From positions 53,926-79,502 of the forward strand of contig CAJUQJ010000014.1 of assembly GCA_910588215.1 (NCBI GenBank): a stretch of 25,577 nucleotides of DNA. Direction: 5' to 3'. A program made the translations under genes and the position numbers. Under the pieces are notes generated by a model. The model saw only the letters and a program-made list of their open reading frames with translations, was not told where the DNA came from and did not search any database. This stretch comes from an uncultured Lachnospiraceae bacterium. GTDB lineage: Bacteria; Bacillota; Clostridia; Lachnospirales; Lachnospiraceae. Positions 1 through 7,950 of the stretch are shown here, one piece after another; position 1 is the first letter of the stretch, and each line of letters starts with the position of its first letter.

Positions 1-130
1 GCATACCAGTCTTCATGCCTTCTACATCGGCCTTCATGTCCGCAACGCCGGTCTTCACATCCTGTACTTCATCTCTTATAGGCTGCAGTAAGACTGCGAT
101 CGCCTGTAGATCTTCCTTTGTCAATGCCAT
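1..130 (-). CDS. Hypothetical coiled-coil protein, 5' part only
   Basis: Reading the minus strand, an ATG at 130 follows AGGAGG with a 6-base gap and opens a frame that runs off the window edge (43 codons visible). The protein starts MALTKEDLQAIAVLLQPIRD and continues with a near-repeating polar/hydrophobic pattern (VKTGVADMKADVEGMKTGM), in which Val/Met recur about every 3-4 residues and short blocks repeat. This looks like a parallel coiled coil or stalk. Small proteins with this start and a repeated V-x-x-L/M tail are common as hypotheticals in Clostridia; no function is known to me. Length and C-terminus cannot be judged here. Confidence 0.75.
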   Translation of the reverse strand, partial: MALTKEDLQAIAVLLQPIRDEVQDVKTGVADMKADVEGMKTGM

Positions 131-316
131 AGTGTCTCCTCCTGTTCATTGTCTGCTCTCCGAGTCATGTTCTCACGGAACGCACCATCGATGCACATTC
201 CCGTCCCATAACTCGCAATATTCTTTTTATCGTTTACAATGCTTCCGCTCATGGTATGTTCCCGCTTTCATACCAATCGCTCTTACTTTCTATCACAAAC
301 TCTCTTTGGAAGATAA

Positions 317-345
317 ATTATACACTAAAGCGAATGCAAATACAA
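317..345 (-). promoter_or_regulatory. Candidate promoter for the coiled-coil gene
   Basis: On the minus strand a perfect TATAAT (322-317) lies 17 bp from a weak TTGTAT (345-340). It sits just beyond the ahcY stop codon and would give a leader of about 180 nt before the ATG at 130. I see no other gene or convincing terminator in 131-347. Confidence 0.45.
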
Positions 346-347
346 TA

Positions 348-1595
348 CTAAACCGAATAACTATTCAGATATTTTTCCTGCTCCGGCGTGAGGACGTCAA
401 TCTCCTTACCGAGGAAAGCCAGCTTACGCTTCGCCACATCCTTGTCTACTTCTTCCGGTACATCGATCAACTTCTCTGTAAGTTCGCTGCCGTGCTCCAC
501 GAGGTATTTCGCAGACAGCGCCTGAATCGCAAAACTCATATCCATGATCTCCGCCGGATGACCGTCGCCTGCCGCCAGATTTACAAGGCGCCCCTCTGCC
601 AACACGAAGATCCACTGACCGCTGGGCAGCTTATAACCCATGATATTCTTGCGCTGTTCCTTCTTCTCCACCGCATTGGCTTTCAACCACGCCATATCGA
701 TCTCACAGTCAAAATGACCCGCGTTACAGAGAATCGCACCCTCCTTCATTACCGCAAAGTCTTCCTTATCGATAACGCCGTTGCAGCCCGTCACAGTGAT
801 AAAGAAATCACCGATCTTAGCCGCCTCCTGCATGGGCATTACGTCAAAACCGTCCATCACTGCCTCGATCGCTTTGATCGGATCGATCTCCGTGACCACC
901 ACTCTCGCGCCCAGACCTTTCGCTCTCATGGCCGTACCCTTACCGCACCAGCCATATCCTGCTACCACCACAATCTTACCTGCCACGATCAAGTTCGTGG
1001 TCCTGTTAATGCCGTCGAATACCGACTGTCCCGTACCATATCTGTTATCAAAGAAATGCTTGCAGGCCGCATTGTTAACGCGCACCATCGGAAACTTCAA
1101 TTCACCTGCATTGTTCATAGCCTCCAGGCGGATGATGCCTGTAGTCGTCTCCTCGCATCCACCGATGATGTTCGGGATCAGATGCGGCATCTCCGTGTGC
1201 ACCATTGTCACCAGATCTCCGCCGTCATCGATTATGATATTCGGCTCTGCCTCCAACACGTGGCGAATATGCGTCTCATATTCTTCCGGTGTTGCACCGT
1301 ACCACGCATGTACTTCCAATCCTGCCTTCACGAGTGCTGCTGCCACATCGTCCTGTGTAGATAAAGGGTTGGAACCGGTCACATACATCTCGGCACCGCC
1401 AGCTGCCAGCACCAGACAAAGATACGCGGTTTTAGCCTCCAAATGCACTGACAAGGTCACCTTCTTACCCTCGAAGGGCTTGCTCTCCGAGAACTCCTTC
1501 TCCAGCGTACGCAGCAGATCGCAATTCCTTTTCACCCACTCAATTTTTCTCTCACCGGATTCGGCAAGATTAATGTCTCTGATTTCGCTACTCAT
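348..1595 (-). CDS. ahcY: Adenosylhomocysteinase (S-adenosylhomocysteine hydrolase)
   Basis: A 415-residue cytoplasmic enzyme that splits S-adenosylhomocysteine reversibly into adenosine and homocysteine, clearing the product inhibitor of SAM-dependent methyltransferases. Family signatures are easy to read: HLEAKTAYL near residue 53, TGSNPLSTQDDVAAAL, DDGGDL, GCEETTTGI, then the Lys and Asp-Asn of CKHFFDNRYG that correspond to the catalytic Lys/Asp of the human enzyme. These are followed by the NAD-binding GYGWCGKG, CNAGHFDCEID, and the C-terminal GDGHPAEIMDMSFA. The length fits the short archaeal/Thermotoga-like form without the eukaryotic insertion. I chose the ATG at 1595 because AAGGAGG lies 11 bases upstream and the protein then starts MSSEIRDINLAESG, the normal N-terminus; the frame is open 24 codons further upstream but lacks support. 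It lies downstream of an EAL-HDOD gene with a 156-bp gap and probably has its own promoter. Confidence 0.97.
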   Translation of the reverse strand: MSSEIRDINLAESGERKIEWVKRNCDLLRTLEKEFSESKPFEGKKVTLSVHLEAKTAYLCLVLAAGGAEMYVTGSNPLSTQDDVAAALVKAGLEVHAWYGATPEEYETHIRHVLEAEPNIIIDDGGDLVTMVHTEMPHLIPNIIGGCEETTTGIIRLEAMNNAGELKFPMVRVNNAACKHFFDNRYGTGQSVFDGINRTTNLIVAGKIVVVAGYGWCGKGTAMRAKGLGARVVVTEIDPIKAIEAVMDGFDVMPMQEAAKIGDFFITVTGCNGVIDKEDFAVMKEGAILCNAGHFDCEIDMAWLKANAVEKKEQRKNIMGYKLPSGQWIFVLAEGRLVNLAAGDGHPAEIMDMSFAIQALSAKYLVEHGSELTEKLIDVPEEVDKDVAKRKLAFLGKEIDVLTPEQEKYLNSYSV

Positions 1596-1635
1596 TTCAA
1601 TAGTTTCCTCCTTAAAATTAATCAGCCGAATTTTT

Positions 1636-1664
1636 ATTATAGTGATGGTCGTCTGTCCTATCAT
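1636..1664 (-). promoter_or_regulatory. Candidate ahcY promoter
   Basis: On the minus strand ATGATA (1664-1659) and a perfect TATAAT (1641-1636) are 17 bp apart, which would start transcription about 35 nt before the ahcY ATG. Two short stem-loops also lie in the gap: GTATCGG/CCGATAC (1676-1700) and GTGATG/CATCAC (1642-1667, overlapping the promoter). Neither has a U-tract, so neither looks like a terminator. Confidence 0.5.
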
Positions 1665-1751
1665 CACTTTGTACAGTATCGGAGAATTATCCGCCGATAC
1701 CGATCTATCTTCACAGGCGTTCCCTATGGATCCTCCTGTAAAATACCTATC

Positions 1752-2972
1752 CTAGAAAAACATCTCCTTATACCAGCGCACAGCCGTAATATATGCCTTA
1801 AATACCGCATCATTATCGATGCTCCTTAGAATCTGCATCCGGCTTACTTCCTGCCAGTCCGCATTCTCATAAGCCGTCATGAAATCATAGATATCCGCAA
1901 ACTCCCCTGTACGGTTCAAAAGCGCTTCCCTGATCTCCTTGGCAATGTTGACCTTATCAAGCGCCTCTGCCATAGGCATACTCAGGATAATATCCAATAC
2001 CGAGAAAAGCCCCATCAAAAACAACTCAGGTGCTTTCATCGCCAATCCGAAAGAAGGTGCCAGACATTCCATGAATTTAGCCCGCAGAAGAGAAACTCTT
2101 GTGATCTCATTGGGTCTGTCCGCACACAGTTCTTTCGTGATCACGGTATTGATCCATTTCTTTAATTCACGCTGACCCAGCAGCGCCGCCGCGTGACGGA
2201 TCGACGTCACCTCAGACTTCACCGCAGTGCGGTTCACCATCTCAAGCAACGACACCACGAGTGCCGTATCTCTGCCAATCACATCAGCCGCCTTCGTCAA
2301 TTCAAAATCCTCATCATTGACAATATTCATCAACTCCAGATAGTTGACCTTAAGAGGTTCCACCTCTGTCTGCCCCTTAGTCACCGGGATGCGATAGAAT
2401 GCACCCTCAAAATAGTGGAAAGACCGGTCCATCCTGACATCGTCGAAAATCTCCTGCTTTTCGATATTGCCGACGCAGATCTTGATATGCGGATATTGAT
2501 GTCCAAAATAAATCTTGGCCTTGAAAACATCTACCTTCTTATAGTCCAGAATGATATAATCCATCAACGCAAGGATTTCTCTGTAATTCTCCAGCTCCAT
2601 TACCGGAAGTTTCCTGATTGCCAGCTTATACCCCTTCTGCTTTAACTGCTTGAACCGTTCCTGATAGTCCGGTGTGTTAGTGATCGAATTGTCAAAAAGC
2701 AGCACCAGCCGCCCAAGCATCGTATCACTCTGGGACTCAATATCCGAGAACACCGCAATAGAACCCACCGGGACAAGCACGTCTGTACCCGGCGACAACG
2801 TATCAATACCGATACTCTGTAAAATATCAAGTCCCTCCACCCGAGCTGCACCGTCATTTACAGCTGAACTCTGGAGCGCCGGATTCAACAGCAGATTCGC
2901 TTTCTGAGAGAAAAGCGAATAAGCGCACACCTTCATGTCTTTATCAAAAAAAGGAATCAATGTAGCAAGCAT
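1752..2972 (-). CDS. EAL-HDOD signalling protein (YuxH-like), degenerate EAL
   Basis: A 406-residue cytoplasmic protein with the two-part layout of the YuxH/CdgJ group: an EAL-like barrel (about residues 1-205) and an HDOD helical domain (about 205-405). In the EAL half the motif that should read like YELLFR is AYSLFSQ, so the catalytic Glu is missing; other recognisable positions are ILDYKKVDV and FHYFEGAFYRIPV near the end of the barrel. The HDOD half has the usual ALVVSLLEMVN and ITSIRHAAALLG-type segments (here VTSIRHAAALLGQREL). Such proteins are thought to be non-catalytic signal relays, sometimes tied to c-di-GMP and motility; that role is inferred from the family. The ATG at 2972 is preceded by AAAGGAG with 10-base spacing. 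The gene is first in the same direction as ahcY, and partial co-transcription is possible. Confidence 0.9.
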   Translation of the reverse strand: MLATLIPFFDKDMKVCAYSLFSQKANLLLNPALQSSAVNDGAARVEGLDILQSIGIDTLSPGTDVLVPVGSIAVFSDIESQSDTMLGRLVLLFDNSITNTPDYQERFKQLKQKGYKLAIRKLPVMELENYREILALMDYIILDYKKVDVFKAKIYFGHQYPHIKICVGNIEKQEIFDDVRMDRSFHYFEGAFYRIPVTKGQTEVEPLKVNYLELMNIVNDEDFELTKAADVIGRDTALVVSLLEMVNRTAVKSEVTSIRHAAALLGQRELKKWINTVITKELCADRPNEITRVSLLRAKFMECLAPSFGLAMKAPELFLMGLFSVLDIILSMPMAEALDKVNIAKEIREALLNRTGEFADIYDFMTAYENADWQEVSRMQILRSIDNDAVFKAYITAVRWYKEMFF

Positions 2973-3022
2973 ACTCTATAGTCTCCTTTCAAAACTATTA
3001 CGATTCGTTACAAATTTCTTAT

Positions 3023-3051
3023 ATTATAGCAGACTTTATTTGTGATTGCTA
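3023..3051 (-). promoter_or_regulatory. Promoter for the EAL-HDOD gene
   Basis: On the minus strand an extended -10, TGCTATAAT (3031-3023), lies 17 bp from TAGCAA (3051-3046). The start site would be about 45 nt upstream of the ATG. Confidence 0.55.
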
Positions 3052-3131
3052 CGGTATTTTTGCAGGGATTTTCAATCCTCAGCGCCCTGTTTGACAGGTG
3101 GACAAAGTTGGACAGGAGCGAAAAAGAAATG

Positions 3132-3161
3132 TTGTGGAAATCCGCCATATTATGATAGAAT
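3132..3161 (+). promoter_or_regulatory. Candidate promoter for the D-2-hydroxyacid dehydrogenase
   Basis: TTGTGG (3132-3137) and TAGAAT (3156-3161) are separated by 18 bp. Just upstream (3091-3117) are three near-direct copies of a GACA-containing word (TTGACAGG, TGGACAAAG, TTGGACAGG) that could be a regulator site, although this is weak. Confidence 0.4.
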
Positions 3162-3251
3162 GAGACACATGAAATTATAAGATAAATAAGGTTTCGCAAA
3201 ACGCTTTAGAATGGAAGAAAAGCGAACCTGTACAGAAAACGGAGGGCCAAT

Positions 3252-4211
3252 ATGAAACTTGTTGTATTAGAACGTAACAGCGCGGGAACGGATGTTGACG
3301 TATCCTGCTTTGAGAAATTCGGAGAAGTGGAATATTATCCGAATACGGTGGCGGAAAACACGGCACAGCGTGTAAGAGACGCAGATATCATCATGGCTAA
3401 TAAAGCGCCCCTCAACGAAACTACCTTGAAGGACGCTCCCAATGTAAAACTGATCTGTCTGCTCGCCACAGGCTTCGACAATGTAGATCTGGCCTACTGC
3501 AAGAGCCGCGGCATCAAAGTCACCAATGTTGTCAACTACTGTACATCCACAGTGGCACAGCACACGCTTCTGCTGGCGCTGGCGCTTTCTGAGAAACTCG
3601 CCTTTTACGACAACTATGTAAAGTCCGGCACCTACAGCACACAAGACCGTTTCTCCAACTTCGACAGGGCTTTCTATGATCTGGAAGGTAAGACATGGGG
3701 CATCGTCGGCATGGGGACTATCGGACGCAGAGTCGCCGGGCTGGCCAAAGCTTTCGGCTGCAAGGTCATTTTCTACTCCGCTTCCGGCAAGAGCACCTGC
3801 ACGGATTATGAAAGAGTAGAATTCGACACACTTTTGCAGGAATCTGACATCCTGTCCCTGCACTGCCCGCTCAGCGACCGGACAAGAGGATTGATCGACA
3901 AAGATGCCCTCCTCAAAATGAAAGAAACCGCCATCCTGGTCAATGTAGCCCGCGGACCGGTCGTAGACACGCAGGCGCTCTATGACGCCCTCATTGCGAA
4001 TCAGATCGCAGGCGCCGGACTGGATGTGCTGGAGCGGGAACCTATGACGAAAGATAACCCATTGGCACAGATCAAAGACAGTACAAAACTGATCATCACA
4101 CCACACATGGCATGGGCAAGCGTTGAGTCCAGGACCCATATGGTGCAGGAAGTTGTTAAAAATATCGAAGCTTTTCTGGCCGGAGAGGACAGGAATGTCG
4201 TGAGTATGTAG
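3252..4211 (+). CDS. D-2-hydroxyacid dehydrogenase (hydroxypyruvate reductase-like)
   Basis: A 319-residue cytoplasmic NAD(P)-dependent oxidoreductase that interconverts a 2-keto acid and its D-2-hydroxy acid. The Rossmann signature GMGTIGR is at 153-159. The catalytic set is visible: Arg234 in NVARGPVVD, Glu263 in LEREP, and His285 in TPHMAWAS. LATGFDNVDL near 71-80 is the usual substrate-loop region. The sequence most resembles the glycerate dehydrogenase/hydroxypyruvate reductase (HprA) branch, but the exact substrate cannot be set from motifs alone. The ATG at 3252 has GGAGGG 6 bases upstream. The gene stands alone on the plus strand, divergent from the EAL-HDOD gene and convergent with the BlaR-like gene, with about 86 bp between the two stops and no convincing terminator there. 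Confidence 0.92.
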   Translation: MKLVVLERNSAGTDVDVSCFEKFGEVEYYPNTVAENTAQRVRDADIIMANKAPLNETTLKDAPNVKLICLLATGFDNVDLAYCKSRGIKVTNVVNYCTSTVAQHTLLLALALSEKLAFYDNYVKSGTYSTQDRFSNFDRAFYDLEGKTWGIVGMGTIGRRVAGLAKAFGCKVIFYSASGKSTCTDYERVEFDTLLQESDILSLHCPLSDRTRGLIDKDALLKMKETAILVNVARGPVVDTQALYDALIANQIAGAGLDVLEREPMTKDNPLAQIKDSTKLIITPHMAWASVESRTHMVQEVVKNIEAFLAGEDRNVVSM

Positions 4212-4297
4212 GTCTCGGACAATTTCCCATACCTCCCTGCCGGATTCATCTAAGCAGCCCTCTTTGCATCCTGCATTTCGTCTTGTCTTCCTATTCC

Positions 4298-6577
4298 TTA
4301 TGGATCCACTGCCGGAGGATCCATATACTCCGACGGATCGAGGAATACGCCGTCCCGGCTCAAAGCGAAATGCAAATGCGCGCCAGTCGATTTCCCGGTA
4401 CTCCCCACAGAGGCAATCCTGTCTCCGCGATTTACCTGCTCTTCTTTCGAGACGGCAACATCCTGGCAATGGCAATAATAGGTCATATCACCATTCTGGT
4501 GCAGCAGGACAACATAATTGCCGTATTCCGCAGAGTAACCCGTCTCATACACGATGCCATCTGCGGCTGCCGTGACAGCAGTGCCTGCCGCGGCTGCAAA
4601 GTCTATCCCTTCGTGTATGCGGATCTCCCCGGTGACAGGATGTACTCTCTCCACATAAGAATCAGCGATACGATCATATTCGCAGGGATAGGCATAAGTG
4701 AGCAGGACGAATTCAAAGACCATATCATCCCAGACGCATTGTAAGTCACCGAGTCTTGTATTCTCATAGACCGTGAGATAAATATACGCAGTCTGCAGTC
4801 CCTTTTCATCCTTATACTCTTCATACAGATAATTGGACTGCCATGTACCATGCGGCTCTCCCTCTGTCACCAGATATCTGTTAAAAAGATCCTGCGTCTC
4901 CAGATCGACCTCAAAACTCTTCACGATCGGCAGCTGCCAAAGCAGATCCTTCTCCACCTCATAGTGGAACATATACCGCATCTTGAGCGGATGCAGCCAG
5001 ACACTTTTTCCATCATCTGACACGGCAACCTGGCAGACATTATCACCCTGCGTAAATTGACATCCGATCGCCGCCAGATCAAGGCTGCGTACTATCTCCC
5101 TGTCCGTCAGATCATAGACGATCAGTCCGAAATAATCGTGGAATATAATGACACTATTATTCGTACCGTCCAGCCCCGGATTTCCCGCATAGTCCAGTGT
5201 GGGGCCGTCTGCTCCCCATTCTGTCTCAGCGGATACTGCCGCCTTCTTTGCGGCCAGCTGGCGCATTTCGGTAATCACCTCTTCCGGATCAAACTCCTCC
5301 GTCTCCTGTTTACGGTCGGATACACTTTCGTTCCCCGAAACTGCATTATCCCCTGTAGTATTGTCGCTATGCAGATCCGCATCGGCGTTTCCCGATTCCT
5401 CCGACTCCTGCAATGCAGTATCCTCTGCCGTTTCAGACGCTTTGCCCATTCCGCCAGCTTCCGTATTCCCCTCCTTCTGAGATGTTCCTGTAAACGCGCA
5501 TCCCGCCAGGACAAGCATGAACACCACCGCAGCGATCCCCGCCGACAACCGAGTGCCGTTTGCTCCCACAAGACGTGAAATCCTCTCTTTCAGCTCGGAA
5601 TTTCCCGGGCGCAGCATGGTTCCATACGAATAGATTCTCCTGCCGCAATTTTTCCTGGAAAGATCCAGAAGCATCTCACCATAAGTCAATCGTTCTTCAT
5701 CGCCCAGCCGCCGTATCGTACCATGATCGCAGGCGATCTCCCCGTCCCTGGCAGAGACCGATGCAGCGATCCATACCAGGGGGTGAAACCAGTATACGGT
5801 GACCAGCACGGCGCGCAGCAGCGCCCAAATATGATCCCCGTGAAGATAGTGTACCTGCTCATGAGTCACCACATAGCGAAACCTGTCGATGTCTGTCCGG
5901 ATGTCCGTGCCAATATAGACCGCCGGATGCAGCACACCCACAAGACAGGGCGCTTCGAGTTTATCCACCCGATAAACCGGAAGCTTCCGGTAAAGCTTCG
6001 TCATCCCTCTCCCGTTTTGCACATTCCGTACCCGGTCGCCCCGGTATAATTGCCGCGTCCTGTACAGTCTTCTACGGAATCGAAGATGGGCAATGCAAAG
6101 CGTCCCTCCCACAAACAGGCTGCCGGTGATCCAGATCCATCGGAAAACGGACGCGCCTTCCCTCACCGGTAAGTGCTCTCCTGCTGTGGCATTTCTCTCT
6201 TCCGCTATCGCCAGCTCTTCTTCTTCGATGACCTCTTCCCCGGCTGTCCACAACTCTTGTACCCTGCTCTCATCCTCTCCTTCCAGGGGCGGTTCCTGTA
6301 TTGCCATATGATCACGTCCACTACTTCCCAAAGGACTGTTATGATCCCCACCGACATGGGAGGTTTCCGCATATTTTCCCGTTACCGCATCTACCACGCG
6401 AAGCACACTGACCGGACCGTCTATGAAATTAACCGGAATGAGCAGTCTCAACACTACGAGCAGCCATAACCCATACCTGATATACACATGAAGTTTCTCT
6501 CCGAACAGTTTCCGCACAGCAAGGATTGCCGTCACCAAAACCGCCGTCCGTATCATGATCCCCATCACAGCGCTCAT
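4298..6577 (-). CDS. BlaR1-type M56 membrane metalloprotease fused to an M23 (LytM) endopeptidase domain
   Basis: A 759-residue membrane protein with an unusual architecture. Transmembrane segments lie near residues 5-23, 33-52, 145-164 and 345-361. The M56 protease motif HEQVH (about 239-243) lies on the cytoplasmic loop, followed by VYWFHPLVW and CDHGTIRRLG, typical of BlaR1/MecR1. The last membrane segment ends LAGCAF, followed by an acidic Ser/Gly-rich linker (about 365-430) and a region I do not recognise (430-640). The C-terminus (about 640-755) is a full M23 domain with H..D in IHEGID, His in YYCHCQ, and HLHF, so all zinc ligands are present. A BlaR1 normally carries a penicillin-binding sensor there. 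The likely role is sensing or trimming cell wall and inactivating the BlaI partner. I chose the ATG at 6577 over GTG at 6580 for its AGGAGG with 7-base spacing; its first base overlaps the blaI stop. Confidence 0.9.
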   Translation of the reverse strand: MSAVMGIMIRTAVLVTAILAVRKLFGEKLHVYIRYGLWLLVVLRLLIPVNFIDGPVSVLRVVDAVTGKYAETSHVGGDHNSPLGSSGRDHMAIQEPPLEGEDESRVQELWTAGEEVIEEEELAIAEERNATAGEHLPVREGASVFRWIWITGSLFVGGTLCIAHLRFRRRLYRTRQLYRGDRVRNVQNGRGMTKLYRKLPVYRVDKLEAPCLVGVLHPAVYIGTDIRTDIDRFRYVVTHEQVHYLHGDHIWALLRAVLVTVYWFHPLVWIAASVSARDGEIACDHGTIRRLGDEERLTYGEMLLDLSRKNCGRRIYSYGTMLRPGNSELKERISRLVGANGTRLSAGIAAVVFMLVLAGCAFTGTSQKEGNTEAGGMGKASETAEDTALQESEESGNADADLHSDNTTGDNAVSGNESVSDRKQETEEFDPEEVITEMRQLAAKKAAVSAETEWGADGPTLDYAGNPGLDGTNNSVIIFHDYFGLIVYDLTDREIVRSLDLAAIGCQFTQGDNVCQVAVSDDGKSVWLHPLKMRYMFHYEVEKDLLWQLPIVKSFEVDLETQDLFNRYLVTEGEPHGTWQSNYLYEEYKDEKGLQTAYIYLTVYENTRLGDLQCVWDDMVFEFVLLTYAYPCEYDRIADSYVERVHPVTGEIRIHEGIDFAAAAGTAVTAAADGIVYETGYSAEYGNYVVLLHQNGDMTYYCHCQDVAVSKEEQVNRGDRIASVGSTGKSTGAHLHFALSRDGVFLDPSEYMDPPAVDP

Positions 6578-6978
6578 CACGACTCCTCCTTCCTTCGTTT
6601 CTCTTCCCTGGCCTCCCGAATGATCCGGTACAACTCCTCCATCTCTTCTTCCGGGATATCCTGCTTTTTCACCAGCGTGTTGACCATCAATCCCAAGCTG
6701 CCATTGTAAATACGGTTGATAAAATTACTCGTCTCTGACTCCACAGCTTCTTCCCGCTTCAAGAGCGGATAATATTCCCTGGCTTTCACCCCCTCCCGAT
6801 ACCGGATACATCCTTTCTGCTCCATCCGTTTCAAGAGTGTCTTCGTAGTGCTCTTCGCCCATCCGGTCTCAATCTGCATAGCCTTGATCAGCTGCGTCGC
6901 TGTCTTCGGCGCCTGCTCCCACAGATTTTCCATGATGCGCCATTCACTATTGGATAGGCTGATCATCTTGTCCTCCAT
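6577..6978 (-). CDS. BlaI/MecI/CopY family transcriptional repressor
   Basis: A 133-residue winged-helix repressor. After MEDKMISLSN the canonical SEWRIMENLWE, ATQLIKAM and WAKSTTKTLLKRMEQKG segments give the DNA-binding domain (about 5-75). The C-terminal helices (about 85-133) form the dimer part where BlaR-type proteases cut. The ATG at 6978 was chosen because GGAGG lies 5 bases upstream; the alternative ATG four codons earlier has no site. The stop overlaps the start of the M56-M23 gene by one base (TGATG), so the two are translationally coupled. By family knowledge the protein represses its own operon until the membrane protease removes it; the operator upstream fits this. Confidence 0.95.
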   Translation of the reverse strand: MEDKMISLSNSEWRIMENLWEQAPKTATQLIKAMQIETGWAKSTTKTLLKRMEQKGCIRYREGVKAREYYPLLKREEAVESETSNFINRIYNGSLGLMVNTLVKKQDIPEEEMEELYRIIREAREEKRRKEES

Positions 6979-7082
6979 ACTTACCTCCATTCCGAAGCGC
7001 TTTGCGCGGTTCTTTTCCTGATGGATCCTTACATATCATACATTTCGATATAGACACGATCTTCAGCAAAAGGTCTACTAAT

Positions 7083-7127
7083 GTAACCCTATAGCATCAA
7101 TATAGCACTTAGGGTTACGCATGTCAA
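7083..7127 (-). promoter_or_regulatory. blaI promoter with inverted-repeat operator
   Basis: On the minus strand a perfect TTGACA (7127-7122), a 17-bp spacer and TATATT (7104-7099) form a near-consensus promoter. A perfect 9-bp inverted repeat, GTAACCCTA (7083-7091) and TAGGGTTAC (7110-7118), places one arm inside the spacer and the other at the start site. A degenerate third copy, ATGTCAACCTATAA (7121-7134), covers the -35 box. The geometry is that of a self-repressed operator and BlaI is the obvious ligand. The leader is about 115 nt. Confidence 0.75.
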
Positions 7128-7203
7128 CCTATAAAGTTGCACCACTTTACATACTTTTTATTGCCATCGGCTGTAATGTCTCCGGGAGCTATATCGTTAA
7201 ACG

Positions 7204-7262
7204 CAAAGACAGCCGGAACCGTTATCTATCCTACACGATAACCCATTCCGGCCGACTGTTTG
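7204..7262 (-). terminator. Probable terminator of the GDSL hydrolase gene
   Basis: An imperfect hairpin has paired blocks ACAG, CCGGAA and GTTATC (7207-7225) matched by GATAAC, TTCCGG and CTGT (7236-7258). On the minus strand the stem is followed by CTTTGCGTTT, a weak U-tract. It sits between the GDSL gene and the blaI promoter. Confidence 0.5.
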
Positions 7263-7299
7263 TCCGGGCGTGACACATATGCCGTATGATCAGCCCGCT

Positions 7300-7950
7300 T
7301 TATAAATATTTCTTCAGATTGTCCAACACCACCTGATATCCGTTGGCATACATATGAATACCTTCGATCGTAAACTCCTTCTTCAGTTTGCCACGCTCAT
7401 CGGTCAGACCCTCATTCACATTGACAAAACGGCAGCCCTTCTTCGCCGCCAGCTTCTCTATGGCTTCATTGGCAATGGCAATATTCTCATTGGTCCTCGT
7501 AACGAAAGCCGTCTTCCCCCATTCACCTTCCGGCAGCTTGTCTGTCTCATTGACCGGATAATAAGCCATCATCGTAATCTCCGCCTCAGGTAATCTCTCC
7601 CGGATACGAGTAATGATCTCCTCATACCGCTCCAGCAGCGCTTCCAGACGATAGTCCGGACTTCCGATATCATTGGTGCCAATATTGATAAAAATCCTGG
7701 ACGGCTCCGTCCCGAAGACCATCTCTTCCATGTGCTCCAACATATCTGTCGTCGTAAATCCGCCGATGCCCCGATTGTAAATGACCTGATTCATGCCGTT
7801 CGTCATCAGCAGTTCATTGACCGGAAACTGTTCCATCAGAGAAGAACCTGTGAAAAGAATCTCGCCCTTTTGCACATTCCGGTTCAAAATTCGGTATCTC
7901 TCCAGTTTATCCTGTTGTTCCCTGTGCATAAATTCTTTGAAAAAATCCAT
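7300..7950 (-). CDS. GDSL/SGNH-family hydrolase
   Basis: A 216-residue protein without signal peptide or membrane segment, so probably cytoplasmic. It belongs to the SGNH esterase/lipase superfamily. Block I reads FTGSSLMEQFP, with the nucleophile Ser in GSS instead of GDS. The oxyanion Gly is in YNRGIGGFTTTDML, and block III is INIGTNDIGS with the conserved Asn. Block V is IEGIHMYANGY, where the usual DGxH is EGIH, so Glu stands in for the catalytic Asp while His is kept. It probably deacylates a sugar or lysophospholipid, but the substrate is unknown. The ATG at 7950 was chosen for GGAGG 5 bases upstream; the frame extends to an in-frame TTG four codons earlier, which would overlap this site. 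It is divergent from the LysR gene. Confidence 0.88.
   Translation of the reverse strand: MDFFKEFMHREQQDKLERYRILNRNVQKGEILFTGSSLMEQFPVNELLMTNGMNQVIYNRGIGGFTTTDMLEHMEEMVFGTEPSRIFINIGTNDIGSPDYRLEALLERYEEIITRIRERLPEAEITMMAYYPVNETDKLPEGEWGKTAFVTRTNENIAIANEAIEKLAAKKGCRFVNVNEGLTDERGKLKKEFTIEGIHMYANGYQVVLDNLKKYL

Noticed and set aside
15..1364. Long open frame on the plus strand over ahcY and its downstream region
   Set aside because: It is the antisense shadow of ahcY: no ribosome binding site, no family pattern, rich in Cys, His and Arg.
1596..1751. Possible SAH riboswitch before ahcY
   Set aside because: The GAGGAGCG-type core and pseudoknot of SAH riboswitches are not present; only two simple hairpins are seen.
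4299..4325. Perfect 9-bp inverted repeat TATGGATCC/GGATCCATA, possible terminator
   Set aside because: It is inside the last codons of the M56-M23 gene (encodes MDPPAVDP) and has no U-tract after it on either strand.
3267..4475. 402-codon open frame on the minus strand over the dehydrogenase gene
   Set aside because: The plus-strand frame has all dehydrogenase motifs and a good ribosome binding site; the minus frame has neither.
7082..7092. TGTAACCCTA as an ECF -35 box on the plus strand
   Set aside because: It is one arm of the BlaI inverted repeat and no plus-strand gene or -10 follows.
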